Shown: piece after piece, positions 1 to 6,034 of the stretch | Layout: each line of letters begins with the position of its first letter | How positions within the stretch are numbered: the first letter of the stretch is position 1 | Assembly: GCA_965363675.1 (NCBI GenBank) | Contig: CBDTTW010000185.1 | Location: 1-6,146 of the forward strand | Length of the DNA stretch: 6,146 nucleotides | Reading direction: 5' to 3' | From: CBDTTW01 sp965363675 | Lineage (GTDB): Bacteria; Bacteroidota; Rhodothermia; Rhodothermales; DASSAV01 | Program-made: the position numbers and the translations under genes | The notes under the pieces: model-generated | Told to the model about the DNA's origin: nothing | The model's input: only the letters and a program-made list of their open reading frames with translations | Databases searched by the model: none

Positions 1-752
1 TTCCGATCGTCTACACCTCCGCCGATTCGGTTTTCCAGATCGCCGCGCACGAAGAAACCATTCCCCTGCCCGAGCTGTACCGGCTCTGCGACGTCGCCCG
101 CCGCGAGGTGTGCGCCGGCGCGCACGCCGTGGGGCGCGTCATCGCGCGGCCGTTCGTAGGCCGCCCCGGCGCCTACACCCGCATCGGCGCCCACCGCCGC
201 GACTACGCGCTCCGGCCGCCGCAGCGCGCCCTCCCGGAAGTCCTGGAGGCCGCCGGCGTGCATACGGTGAGCATCGGTAAGGTGGCCGAGCTGTTCGCCG
301 GGGCCGGGTTTGCCGCCTCGCACAAAACGCGCTCGAACGCCGAAGGCGTAGCCGCCATCCTGGAGCAGCTCGCTCGCTACGACGGCCGCCCCACCTACCT
401 GTGGGCCAACCTCGTCGACTTCGACCAGGAGTACGGCCACCGCAACGACGTGCCGGGGTTCGCCCGGGCGCTCGAAGCCTTCGACGAGGCCCTGCCGTCC
501 CTCCTCGTGGCCCTTCCCGAGGCGGCGCAGCTCGTCATCACGGCCGACCACGGCAACGACCCGCACACCCCGAGCACCGACCACAGCCGCGAGTACGCGC
601 CGGTGCTGCACTACGGGCGGCGCCTGCCCCCGGCGCCGCTGGGCCTCCGCGCCACGTTCGCCGACCACGCCGCCACGGTCGCGGCCTACTTCGGCGCGTC
701 GTTCCCCGAAGCCGCCGCCGAGCCTTTCCCGGGGGCGGCGCCTCAGGAGTAG
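1..752 (+). CDS. deoB: Phosphopentomutase, C-terminal part (5' end outside window)
   Basis: Phosphopentomutase interconverts ribose-1-phosphate or deoxyribose-1-phosphate with the 5-phosphates in cytosolic nucleoside salvage. The reading frame is open from the left edge (first full codon at 3) to TAG at 750-752. It shows 249 residues of a family usually near 390, so about the last 60% is present and the N-terminal metal Asp and catalytic Thr lie outside. Numbering from the fragment start, YTSADSVFQIAAHE (4-17) is a family signature, and ASHKTRSN (105-112) and WANLVDFDQEYGHR (134-147) follow. The Mn-binding set of the alkaline-phosphatase-like fold is visible: Asp139, His146, Asp182-His183 in TADHGND, and His194 in TDHSREY. 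The core therefore looks functional. The GTG at 108 is internal, because strong family similarity continues upstream of it. The 3' end overlaps the convergent pcm gene by 10 bp. The assignment is firm. Confidence 0.95.
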   Translation, partial: PIVYTSADSVFQIAAHEETIPLPELYRLCDVARREVCAGAHAVGRVIARPFVGRPGAYTRIGAHRRDYALRPPQRALPEVLEAAGVHTVSIGKVAELFAGAGFAASHKTRSNAEGVAAILEQLARYDGRPTYLWANLVDFDQEYGHRNDVPGFARALEAFDEALPSLLVALPEAAQLVITADHGNDPHTPSTDHSREYAPVLHYGRRLPPAPLGLRATFADHAATVAAYFGASFPEAAAEPFPGAAPQE

Positions 753-1420
753 CCGCCCCCGCCCTCGCCGATGAGCGGCACGAAGCGAAACGTGTGCGTT
801 TGCTCGCGCTCATACTCCGCAGGGCCCGTGCGCCGGATGCGGTTCATGACCTGGCCGCTCTCGTCGCCGATAGGAATGACGAGGCAGCCGCCCGGAAGCT
901 CGCCCTCGGGGGCGCGAAGCTGTTCGAGGAGCGGGCGCGGCGCCTCGGCGGCGCCCGCCGTAACGATGATGCGGTCGTAGGGGGCGAACGTGGGCCAGCC
1001 CTGGGTGCCGTCGCCGTGCCGCAGCAGCACGCGGTAACCGAGCTGCTCCAGCAGCGCGCCGGTGCGGTCGAGCAGCGGCTTGTGGCGCTCGACGGAGAAC
1101 ATCCGCACCCCAAGTTCGCAGAGGACGGCCGCCTGGTAGCCGCTGCCGGCGCCGATTTCGAGCACGCGGTCGTTCCGGGAGGGGGCCAGCAGCATCGTCT
1201 GATAGGCCACCGTGAAGGGCTGCGAGATCGTCTGGCTCAGCCCGATGGGCAGGGCTTCGTCCAGGTAGGCGCGCTCGCGCAGCGCCGGCTCGATGAACAG
1301 GTGGCGCGGCACGGCCGCTATGGCTTCCAGCACCCGCTCGTCGGTGATGCCTTTCTCCCGCAGCTCGCCCACCAGGCGGAGGCGTTTCTGCTTGTATTTC
1401 CAGTCGTCCGAGGCGCTCAT
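743..1420 (-). CDS. pcm: Protein-L-isoaspartate O-methyltransferase
   Basis: This cytosolic repair enzyme uses S-adenosylmethionine to methylate L-isoaspartyl residues formed by protein ageing, starting their conversion back to aspartate. The 225 residues match the usual PIMT length of about 205-230. Visible motifs are the N-terminal family pattern around KGITDERVLEAIAAVPRH (23-40), the active-site segment TISQPFTVA (64-72, conserved Ser66), the SAM-binding glycine loop VLEIGAGSGYQ (86-96), the acidic ribose-binding strand SVERH (109-113), HGDGTQGWP (135-143), DRIIVTAGA (149-157) and the C-terminal VPLIGEGG (214-221). It starts at ATG 1418-1420, 18 bases after the cdaA stop codon. No clear Shine-Dalgarno precedes the ATG, so translation may depend on coupling to cdaA or on a leader-independent mode. 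It is probably the last gene of the folP-cdaA-pcm unit. Its stop lies inside the convergent deoB 3' end. Confidence 0.95.
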   Translation of the reverse strand: MSASDDWKYKQKRLRLVGELREKGITDERVLEAIAAVPRHLFIEPALRERAYLDEALPIGLSQTISQPFTVAYQTMLLAPSRNDRVLEIGAGSGYQAAVLCELGVRMFSVERHKPLLDRTGALLEQLGYRVLLRHGDGTQGWPTFAPYDRIIVTAGAAEAPRPLLEQLRAPEGELPGGCLVIPIGDESGQVMNRIRRTGPAEYEREQTHTFRFVPLIGEGGGGYS

Positions 1421-1438
1421 GGGATAGCCGTGGTAAGG

Positions 1439-2245
1439 TCAGGCGCGCTCCGCCGAAAGCGGGGCAGGGGCGCGGTTGGCAAGCGCCTCTTGCAACTGAG
1501 TCTGCAACTCGGCGGCCGAAAGCTGGGGGTAGAGCTGCCCGTTGACGGCCGCCGAGACGTGCCCGGTTTCTTCGGAGACTACAATCACGAAGGCGTCGCT
1601 TTGTTCGGCCAGCCCTACGGCGGCGCGGTGGCGCAGGCCGAAGTTGCTCGAAAGCTTCATGCTCGTCGAGACCGGCAAGATGCAGCGCGCCGCCTCGATG
1701 CGCCGGTTGTGGATGATCACGGCGCCGTCGTGCAGGGGGTTCTGCGAAAAGAAAATGGTGATGAGCAGGTCGCGGCTCACCTGCGCCTGAAGCAGCGCGC
1801 CCGTCTCGATGTAGCTGCGCAGCCCGGCCGAGCGCTCGAAGGCGATGAGCGCCCCGATGCGGTTGCGGCTCATCTCGGCGACGGCGGCCAGCACCTGCTC
1901 GGCGATATCGCTCTGGCCGGAGGGCTGCACGTAGCGGCTGATCAGCGGGTTCTGCCCGATGAGCAAGAGCAGCCGCCGGATCTCGGGCTGAAACAGGATG
2001 ATGACGGCGATGACGAACACCTCCGAGATCGAACTGAACAGCACCCGCAGCATCGTCATGTCGGCCGCCGTGACGATCACCTGCATCAGGTAAAGCGCCA
2101 TCAAGCCGAAGAAGATCTGCACCGCAATGGTGCCCCGCATGAGCAGGTACAACTTGTACAGGATATAGGCGACGATGCCGATTTCCAGCAAGTCCACGAT
2201 GCGCACGGGAATCGCGCCGAAAAGCTCCAGGGCCAGGGGGATCAC
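1439..2245 (-). CDS. cdaA: Membrane diadenylate cyclase (c-di-AMP synthase, CdaA/DacA type)
   Basis: This enzyme condenses two ATP into cyclic di-AMP, the second messenger that controls potassium and osmolyte balance and cell-envelope homeostasis. It has 268 residues from GTG 2243-2245. Three hydrophobic helices lie at about 17-36, 38-60 and 72-88, which is the CdaA membrane anchor. The cytosolic DAC (DisA_N) domain covers about 105-245. It carries both catalytic signatures: QNPLHDGAVII (168-178, DGA at 173-175) and GLRHRAAVGL (203-212, RHR at 205-207), followed by IVVSEETGHVSAAVNG (221-236). The frame stays open further upstream, but the GTG is preferred because GGAGG sits 7 bases before it and the upstream extension would lie inside folP with no family similarity. 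It follows folP by 13 bases, a pairing common in Bacteroidota, and no CdaR-like gene is adjacent. The function is secure, and the start is well supported. Confidence 0.95.
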   Translation of the reverse strand: MIPLALELFGAIPVRIVDLLEIGIVAYILYKLYLLMRGTIAVQIFFGLMALYLMQVIVTAADMTMLRVLFSSISEVFVIAVIILFQPEIRRLLLLIGQNPLISRYVQPSGQSDIAEQVLAAVAEMSRNRIGALIAFERSAGLRSYIETGALLQAQVSRDLLITIFFSQNPLHDGAVIIHNRRIEAARCILPVSTSMKLSSNFGLRHRAAVGLAEQSDAFVIVVSEETGHVSAAVNGQLYPQLSAAELQTQLQEALANRAPAPLSAERA

Positions 2246-2252
2246 GCGAGCG

Positions 2253-2257
2253 CCTCC
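2253..2257 (-). promoter_or_regulatory. Shine-Dalgarno that fixes the cdaA start
   Basis: On the minus strand GGAGG lies 7 bases upstream of the GTG at 2243-2245, within the 13-base gap after the folP stop codon. This spacing is near ideal and selects the GTG over the longer open frame that runs back into folP. It is the clearest ribosome binding site of the minus-strand cluster. Confidence 0.8.
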
Positions 2258-2258
2258 G

Positions 2259-3185
2259 TCAGTGCAAGTGCGAGGGATCGAGCGCGGCGGCCAGCACCCG
2301 CAGCATCTCGACGGTAGGCCCGACATCGTGGGTGCGCACGAGCGTGGCGCCGCGCAGCACGGCCACGGCCGTCGCCCCGAGCGTCCCGAACAGACGCGCC
2401 TCGACGGGGGCGGGCGCCCCGACCGCGCCGAGCGCCGCGCCGATGGTGCTTTTGCGCGAGAGGCCCACCATCACCGGCCGCCCGAGGCTCGCCAGCTCGC
2501 CGAGGCGGCCGACAAGTTCCAGGTTCTGCGCCGGCGTCTTGCCGAAGCCGAAGCCGGGGTCGAGGATGATCTGGTCGGCGCCCATCTGCTGCGCCCGCTG
2601 CGCCGCCTCGGCCAGCGCCGCGCGCACCTCGGTCGTCGCGTCGGGGCTGCGCCAGGCAGGCGCGGGCGCCCCCGGCGGCCCCTGGGAGTGCATCAGGATA
2701 AGCGGCGCCCCAAAGGCGGCCGCCACGCCCGGCATCTCGGGCAGGAAGCGCGCCCCGGTGATGTCGTTGACGAGGTGCGCCCCCGCTTCGAGCGCCCGCC
2801 GGGCCACCTCGGGCTTGTACGTGTCGATGGAAAGCAGCGCCTCCGGAAACCGCTCCGCCAGCGCCGCTACGATGGGCAGCACGCGCCGCAGCTCCTCGTC
2901 GGCGGGCGTCGGCGTCGCCCCGGCGCCGTAGACGCTTCCGGCCGGACGCGTAGACTCGCCGCCCACGTCGATCACGGCCGCGCCCTCGGCCAGCATCTCC
3001 TCGGCGCGCCGGAGCGCCGCGTCCGGGTCGAGATAGCGGCCGCCGTCGGAGAACGAGTCCGGCGTTGCGTTGAGCACGCCCACGACCACGGCGCCGCCGG
3101 GCCTGCCGGGGCGGCAGTCCAGCACGCGCCCACGGCAGTGCAACAGGTAGCGAGAGGCGATGCCGGCGTTTGAAAAGGTAGACAT
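2259..3185 (-). CDS. folP: Dihydropteroate synthase
   Basis: DHPS joins 6-hydroxymethyl-7,8-dihydropterin pyrophosphate to p-aminobenzoate to make 7,8-dihydropteroate in folate synthesis. It is the sulfonamide target and works in the cytosol as a TIM barrel. The protein has 308 residues, slightly longer than the usual 260-290. Motifs run in family order: GVLNATPDSFSDGG (36-49), DVGGESTRP (73-81), SIDTYKPEV (119-127), VNDI (139-142), LILMHSQG (162-169), DPGFGFGKT (209-217), GLSRKS (241-246) and RTHDV (284-288). The residues matching the E. coli substrate-binding set are present: Asp120, Asn140, Asp209, Lys245, Arg284 and His286. The start is ATG 3183-3185. No good Shine-Dalgarno precedes it. 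It is the first gene of the cluster, divergent from the GH3 gene, and is followed by cdaA after 13 bases. Nothing suggests a resistance-type or degenerate copy. Confidence 0.96.
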   Translation of the reverse strand: MSTFSNAGIASRYLLHCRGRVLDCRPGRPGGAVVVGVLNATPDSFSDGGRYLDPDAALRRAEEMLAEGAAVIDVGGESTRPAGSVYGAGATPTPADEELRRVLPIVAALAERFPEALLSIDTYKPEVARRALEAGAHLVNDITGARFLPEMPGVAAAFGAPLILMHSQGPPGAPAPAWRSPDATTEVRAALAEAAQRAQQMGADQIILDPGFGFGKTPAQNLELVGRLGELASLGRPVMVGLSRKSTIGAALGAVGAPAPVEARLFGTLGATAVAVLRGATLVRTHDVGPTVEMLRVLAAALDPSHLH

Positions 3186-3209
3186 AGCGCGAACACGTGC
3201 GGCGGGAAG

Positions 3210-3227
3210 CGCGCGGCGCGCCGCGCG
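3210..3227. repeat. 18-bp perfect GC palindrome in the folP leader
   Basis: CGCGCGGCGCGCCGCGCG reads identically on both strands. In RNA it could fold as a 7-bp stem with a 4-base loop. It lies 25 bases upstream of the folP ATG and downstream of the candidate folP promoter, so it would be transcribed into the leader. It could be a leader hairpin or a protein site. In such GC-rich DNA a composition artefact is also possible. Confidence 0.55.
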
Positions 3228-3248
3228 GCCGGGGAGGCCGGCGTGGAC

Positions 3249-3276
3249 AAACTACTGATTCCGGGCGCCGCGTCAA
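3249..3276 (-). promoter_or_regulatory. Candidate sigma70-like promoter for folP-cdaA-pcm
   Basis: On the minus strand TTGACG (3271-3276, five of six matches to TTGACA) is separated by 16 bp from TAGTTT (3249-3254, which keeps the three most conserved -10 positions). The same bases also read TTTG, 19 bp, TAGTTTG, which resembles but does not exactly match the Bacteroidota pattern TTTG ... TAnnTTTG. Transcription would start near 3241-3243 and give a leader of about 56-58 bases that contains the 18-bp palindrome. It was found by eye and is unconfirmed. Confidence 0.45.
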
Positions 3277-3353
3277 ACCGCCCCGGCCGCGCCTCTCGCC
3301 TGCCGGCGCCGATTCCGCATGAAACCTTCGCAGGATTCGCCGGAGCAAACCGC

Positions 3354-3374
3354 CTTGCAACGTCGTTATGCAAG
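3354..3374. repeat. Imperfect inverted repeat upstream of the GH3 gene
   Basis: CTTGCA (3354-3359) is mirrored exactly by TGCAAG (3369-3374). The intervening bases continue the symmetry as AACG/CGTT (3359-3362 and 3364-3367) with a small offset of the two arms. The element lies 54 bases upstream of the GH3 ATG and about 170 bases upstream of the folP ATG, in a region with no convincing gene. A dyad of this size in a divergent intergenic region could be an operator for a dimeric regulator or an RNA hairpin. No family-specific consensus is recognised. Confidence 0.4.
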
Positions 3375-3428
3375 CCGTCTTTCGCACGCCGGCCCTACCG
3401 GCTCCTTCCGCAAACCAGCCTCAGAGGC

Positions 3429-4988
3429 ATGGCTTCCGACACCGCGCTCGGCCGCGCGCTGCGCAGCATCCCCGCCGGACCGCTGCGCCGCGTGCGCCGC
3501 TTCGAGGCCGACCCCGCCGCCGCGCAGCGCCGCCTGCTGGCCGGGCTGCTCCGCCGCGCCGCCGACACCGAGTGGGGGCGGCGCTTCCGCTTCCGCGAAC
3601 TGCTTGCCGCGCCGGACGTAGTGCGGGCCTACCAGCAAGCCGTGCCGCTGGCCGAGTTCGAGGCGTTCCGCGCGGATTTTGACCGCGTCCGCCTCGGCGC
3701 CTCCGATGTCGTGTGGCCCGGGCGCCTCAACCGTTTTGCCGTTTCGAGCGGCACCGCCTCGGCGGGCAAGGTGCTGCCCCTCTCGCACGAGATGCTCACG
3801 GCCAACCGCGGCTTCAGCATCGGCGTGGCGCTGAACTACCTCGCCGCCTCGGGCAACCCTTCGTTCCTCGGCGGCAGGCACCTCACCCTTCCGGGCCGCA
3901 TCGAGCCGGACCCGCTCATGCCGGGCTCCCGCGTCGGCGAGGTCAGCGGCTTGCAAGCCGAGTACGCCCCCGGCTTTTTCAAGCGCCTTTACCAGGCCGT
4001 GCCCAACGACATGGCGTTTCTGCCCAACTGGGAGCAGAAGCTGGAGGCCATCGTCGCGCACACGCTCCGGCAGGACATCCGCATGATCGCCATGGTGCCC
4101 TCGTGGGCGCTCACGTTCTCGCGGATGGTCATCGAGCGATGCCGGCAGGAAACCGGGCGCAACGTGCAGACGGTGGGGGAGGTGTGGCCCCGCCTGCAAG
4201 TGTTCATCTCCGGCGGCGTGGCGCTCAGCTCCTACAAGTCGCTTCTGGACGACCTCATCGGGCTGCCCCGCATGGACTACGTCGAGACCTACGGCGCCTC
4301 CGAGGGGTTCTTCGCCTTCCAGTCCGACCCCGACGACCCGGCGCTGCTGCTGCACCTCGACAACGGCGTCTTCTTCGAGTTCGTGCGCATGGACGAGCAC
4401 CAGCAGCCGGGGGCGCGCCGTTATACCATCGCCGACGTGGAACCGGACGTGCGCTACACGTTATACGTAACCACATGCAGCGGCCTCTGGTCCTACAACG
4501 TGCGCGACGTGGTGCGTTTCACGAGCACGCGCCCCCACAAGATCGTCGTGGCGGGCCGTTCGAGCGAGATGATCGACAACTACGGCGAGGCCGTTTTCGG
4601 AGAAGAAGCCGCCGAGGCCCTGCGCGAGGCGTGCGAGGTCACCGGCGCGCGTGTGGCGAGCTTCCACGTGGCGCCCCGGCCCCCGGCCTCAGCCGCAGAA
4701 CTGCCGACGCACCAGTGGATCATCGAGTTCGAGCGGGCGCCCGAGAGCCTGGAAGCCTTCGCCCGGGCCATCGATGCGCGGCTGCAACGGGTCAACCGGC
4801 ACTACCAGATCCGCCGGGAAGCCCGCGCCTTCGGGCTCGTCGAGGTGACGGCGGCGCCGCCGGGAACGTTCTACGCCTGGCTCAAGCGCACCCGCCGCAG
4901 CGTCAGCGGCCAGACGAAAATCCCCCGCATGAGCGAGGACCGCACGATCGCCGACGCGCTGCTATCCGCCGACGGCGCAAAACAATAG
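3429..4988 (+). CDS. GH3 family protein (acyl-adenylate-forming amidosynthetase-like)
   Basis: The GH3 family belongs to the ANL adenylating superfamily. Plant members conjugate amino acids to auxin or jasmonate through an acyl-AMP; bacterial members are common in Bacteroidota and largely uncharacterised, so the substrate here is unknown. From ATG 3429 the protein has 519 residues, normal for the family. ATP-binding motif 1 is SSGTASAGK (106-114), motif 2 is YGASEGFFAFQ (288-298), motif 3 appears as LWSYNVRDVVRF (353-364), and the C-terminal lid carries GQTKIPR (494-500, Lys497 in the expected catalytic-lysine region). The usual Gly of the Gly-Asp motif 3 is Arg359, while Asp360 is kept. The frame is open back to GTG 3243, but that extension does not look like family sequence. 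AGAGG lies only one base before the ATG, so the ribosome site is poor. It stands alone, divergent from folP, with no signal peptide or membrane helix. Confidence 0.9.
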   Translation: MASDTALGRALRSIPAGPLRRVRRFEADPAAAQRRLLAGLLRRAADTEWGRRFRFRELLAAPDVVRAYQQAVPLAEFEAFRADFDRVRLGASDVVWPGRLNRFAVSSGTASAGKVLPLSHEMLTANRGFSIGVALNYLAASGNPSFLGGRHLTLPGRIEPDPLMPGSRVGEVSGLQAEYAPGFFKRLYQAVPNDMAFLPNWEQKLEAIVAHTLRQDIRMIAMVPSWALTFSRMVIERCRQETGRNVQTVGEVWPRLQVFISGGVALSSYKSLLDDLIGLPRMDYVETYGASEGFFAFQSDPDDPALLLHLDNGVFFEFVRMDEHQQPGARRYTIADVEPDVRYTLYVTTCSGLWSYNVRDVVRFTSTRPHKIVVAGRSSEMIDNYGEAVFGEEAAEALREACEVTGARVASFHVAPRPPASAAELPTHQWIIEFERAPESLEAFARAIDARLQRVNRHYQIRREARAFGLVEVTAAPPGTFYAWLKRTRRSVSGQTKIPRMSEDRTIADALLSADGAKQ

Positions 4989-5002
4989 GGTACGCATCAA
5001 CA

Positions 5003-5030
5003 TTGGGCGAATAATTGAAGTTTATGGAAC
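5003..5030 (+). promoter_or_regulatory. AT-rich promoter-like patch before the sigma factor gene
   Basis: Between the GH3 stop codon and the sigma gene is a short AT-rich island in otherwise GC-rich DNA, with TTGGGC (5003-5008), AATAAT (5010-5015, five of six to TATAAT) and GTTTATG (5020-5026). The elements are not at canonical spacing relative to each other, so I cannot name a definite -35/-10 pair. The composition and position still make it the likeliest promoter region for the sigma gene. Confidence 0.3.
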
Positions 5031-5174
5031 ATCGGAGGCCGCCCGTGCGTGCCTTGCCCTGTGAAACCCGCAGCGGTCCGAGCGGGGCCGCAGGCGCCGC
5101 CCGCCCCGACGGGCCAACCCGCGAACCCGGCCCGCTCGAACTTCCGGCATTCAACAAAACTGATTGAAAGGCTT
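5031..5174 (+). promoter_or_regulatory. Structured leader of the sigma factor gene, with possible upstream ORF
   Basis: GGAGG at 5034-5038 is a strong Shine-Dalgarno. It sits 6 bases before GTG 5045, which opens a 40-codon ORF ending at TGA 5165-5167, just 7 bases before the sigma ATG. It also sits 10 bases before GTG 5049, which is in frame with the sigma gene. Two hairpins are visible: 5073-5079 with 5085-5091 (7 bp including one G-U, 5-base loop) and 5099-5103 with 5110-5114 (6-base loop). Third-position GC in either frame is only about two thirds, which does not settle whether the stretch is coding. It could be a leader peptide coupled to the sigma gene, an N-terminal extension, or plain untranslated leader. 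Confidence 0.35.
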
Positions 5175-6014
5175 ATGTACGTTCCGCGTCAACAACGGAT
5201 GCTCGACCAGTACCTCCAGGAGATCGGGCAGATTCCGCTGCTCACTCCGAACGAGGAGGTGGAGCTTGCGCGCTGCATCAGGCAGGGCGACCAGGAGTCG
5301 CTGCACCGCCTCACGCGCGCCAACCTCCGGTTTGTGGTGTCCGTTGCCAAAAAGTACCAGGGACAGGGGCTTAGCCTCGCGGACCTGATCAACGAGGGGA
5401 ACTACGGCCTGATCAAGGCGGCGCAGCGCTTCGACGAGACGCGCGGCTTCAAGTTCATCTCCTACGCCGTCTGGTGGATCCGGCAGGCCATTCTGCAAGC
5501 GCTCGCCGAGCAGAGCCGCGTCGTGCGCTTGCCGCTCAACCGCATCGGCACGATCTCCAAGATCCGCAAGACCAGCGCCCGGCTGGCCCAGTCCCACGAG
5601 CGCGCCCCGAACATCGAGGAACTGGCCAAGGAGCTTGACATCGACGTAGAGAAGGTGCGCGAGGCCATGCAGCATACCGGCCGCCACCTCTCGATGGACG
5701 CGCCGTTCAACGACGACGACGATAACAGCCTGCTCGACGTGCTCGCCAACGACGACGACACGGCGCCCGACGAGATCCTGCTGGACGAGTCGCTCAAGAT
5801 CGATATCGAGCGCGCCCTGAGCATGCTGCACCCGCGCGAGGCGGAAATCACGCGCCTGTACTTCGGCATCGGCCGCGAGCATCCGCTGACGCTCGAAGAA
5901 ATCGGCCAGCGCTTCGGCCTGACCCGCGAGCGGGTGCGCCAGATCAAGGAAAAAGCCCTCCGCAAGCTGCGCCAGAAGCACCGCCGCGAAGAGTTGCAAA
6001 TGCACATCGGCTGA
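5175..6014 (+). CDS. rpoD: Primary-type RNA polymerase sigma factor (sigma70 family, Bacteroidota form)
   Basis: This sigma factor directs RNA polymerase to housekeeping promoters. It has 279 residues and no region 1.1, as is usual for Bacteroidota primary sigma factors. Region 1.2 is at about 10-40 (DQYLQEIGQIPLLTPNEEVE). Region 2 is at 47-115, with RFVVSVAKKYQGQGLSLADL, the LINEGNYGLIKAAQRFDETR core and the -10 recognition helix FISYAVWWIRQAILQAL (94-110). Region 3 is at about 118-170. The acidic 3.2 finger SMDAPFNDDDDN is at 173-184. Region 4 is at 204-268, with the helix-turn-helix LTLEEIGQRFGLTRERVRQI (238-257). The chosen start is ATG 5175, because family similarity begins directly after it; AAGG lies only 3 bases upstream. 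A GTG at 5049 with a better-placed GGAGG would add 42 Pro/Ala-rich residues and cannot be excluded. A hairpin terminator follows the stop by 20 bases. Confidence 0.93.
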   Translation: MYVPRQQRMLDQYLQEIGQIPLLTPNEEVELARCIRQGDQESLHRLTRANLRFVVSVAKKYQGQGLSLADLINEGNYGLIKAAQRFDETRGFKFISYAVWWIRQAILQALAEQSRVVRLPLNRIGTISKIRKTSARLAQSHERAPNIEELAKELDIDVEKVREAMQHTGRHLSMDAPFNDDDDNSLLDVLANDDDTAPDEILLDESLKIDIERALSMLHPREAEITRLYFGIGREHPLTLEEIGQRFGLTRERVRQIKEKALRKLRQKHRREELQMHIG

Positions 6015-6034
6015 GGCCGGCGCGCCGCAAGCAA

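Noticed and set aside
401..2317. 638-codon plus-strand open frame antisense to pcm and cdaA
   Set aside because: It runs through the end of deoB and opposite two secure genes, and is low-complexity Arg/Ala/Gly/His-rich with no recognisable domain. Long antisense frames of this kind are expected in very GC-rich DNA.
2246..2326. 27-residue upstream extension of CdaA from ATG 2326
   Set aside because: It lies inside the folP 3' coding region, is rich in Cys/Arg/Pro unlike a CdaA N-terminus, and the GTG at 2245 has an excellent Shine-Dalgarno.
3243..3428. N-terminal 62-residue extension of the GH3 protein from GTG 3243
   Set aside because: The extra residues do not resemble GH3 sequence, the GTG overlaps the candidate folP promoter, and the ATG at 3429 gives the normal family length.
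6018..6027. CGGCGCGCCG palindrome, also present within the 3210-3227 palindrome
   Set aside because: Two copies of a 10-bp GC palindrome in GC-rich DNA are not enough to call a repeat family; composition alone can explain them.
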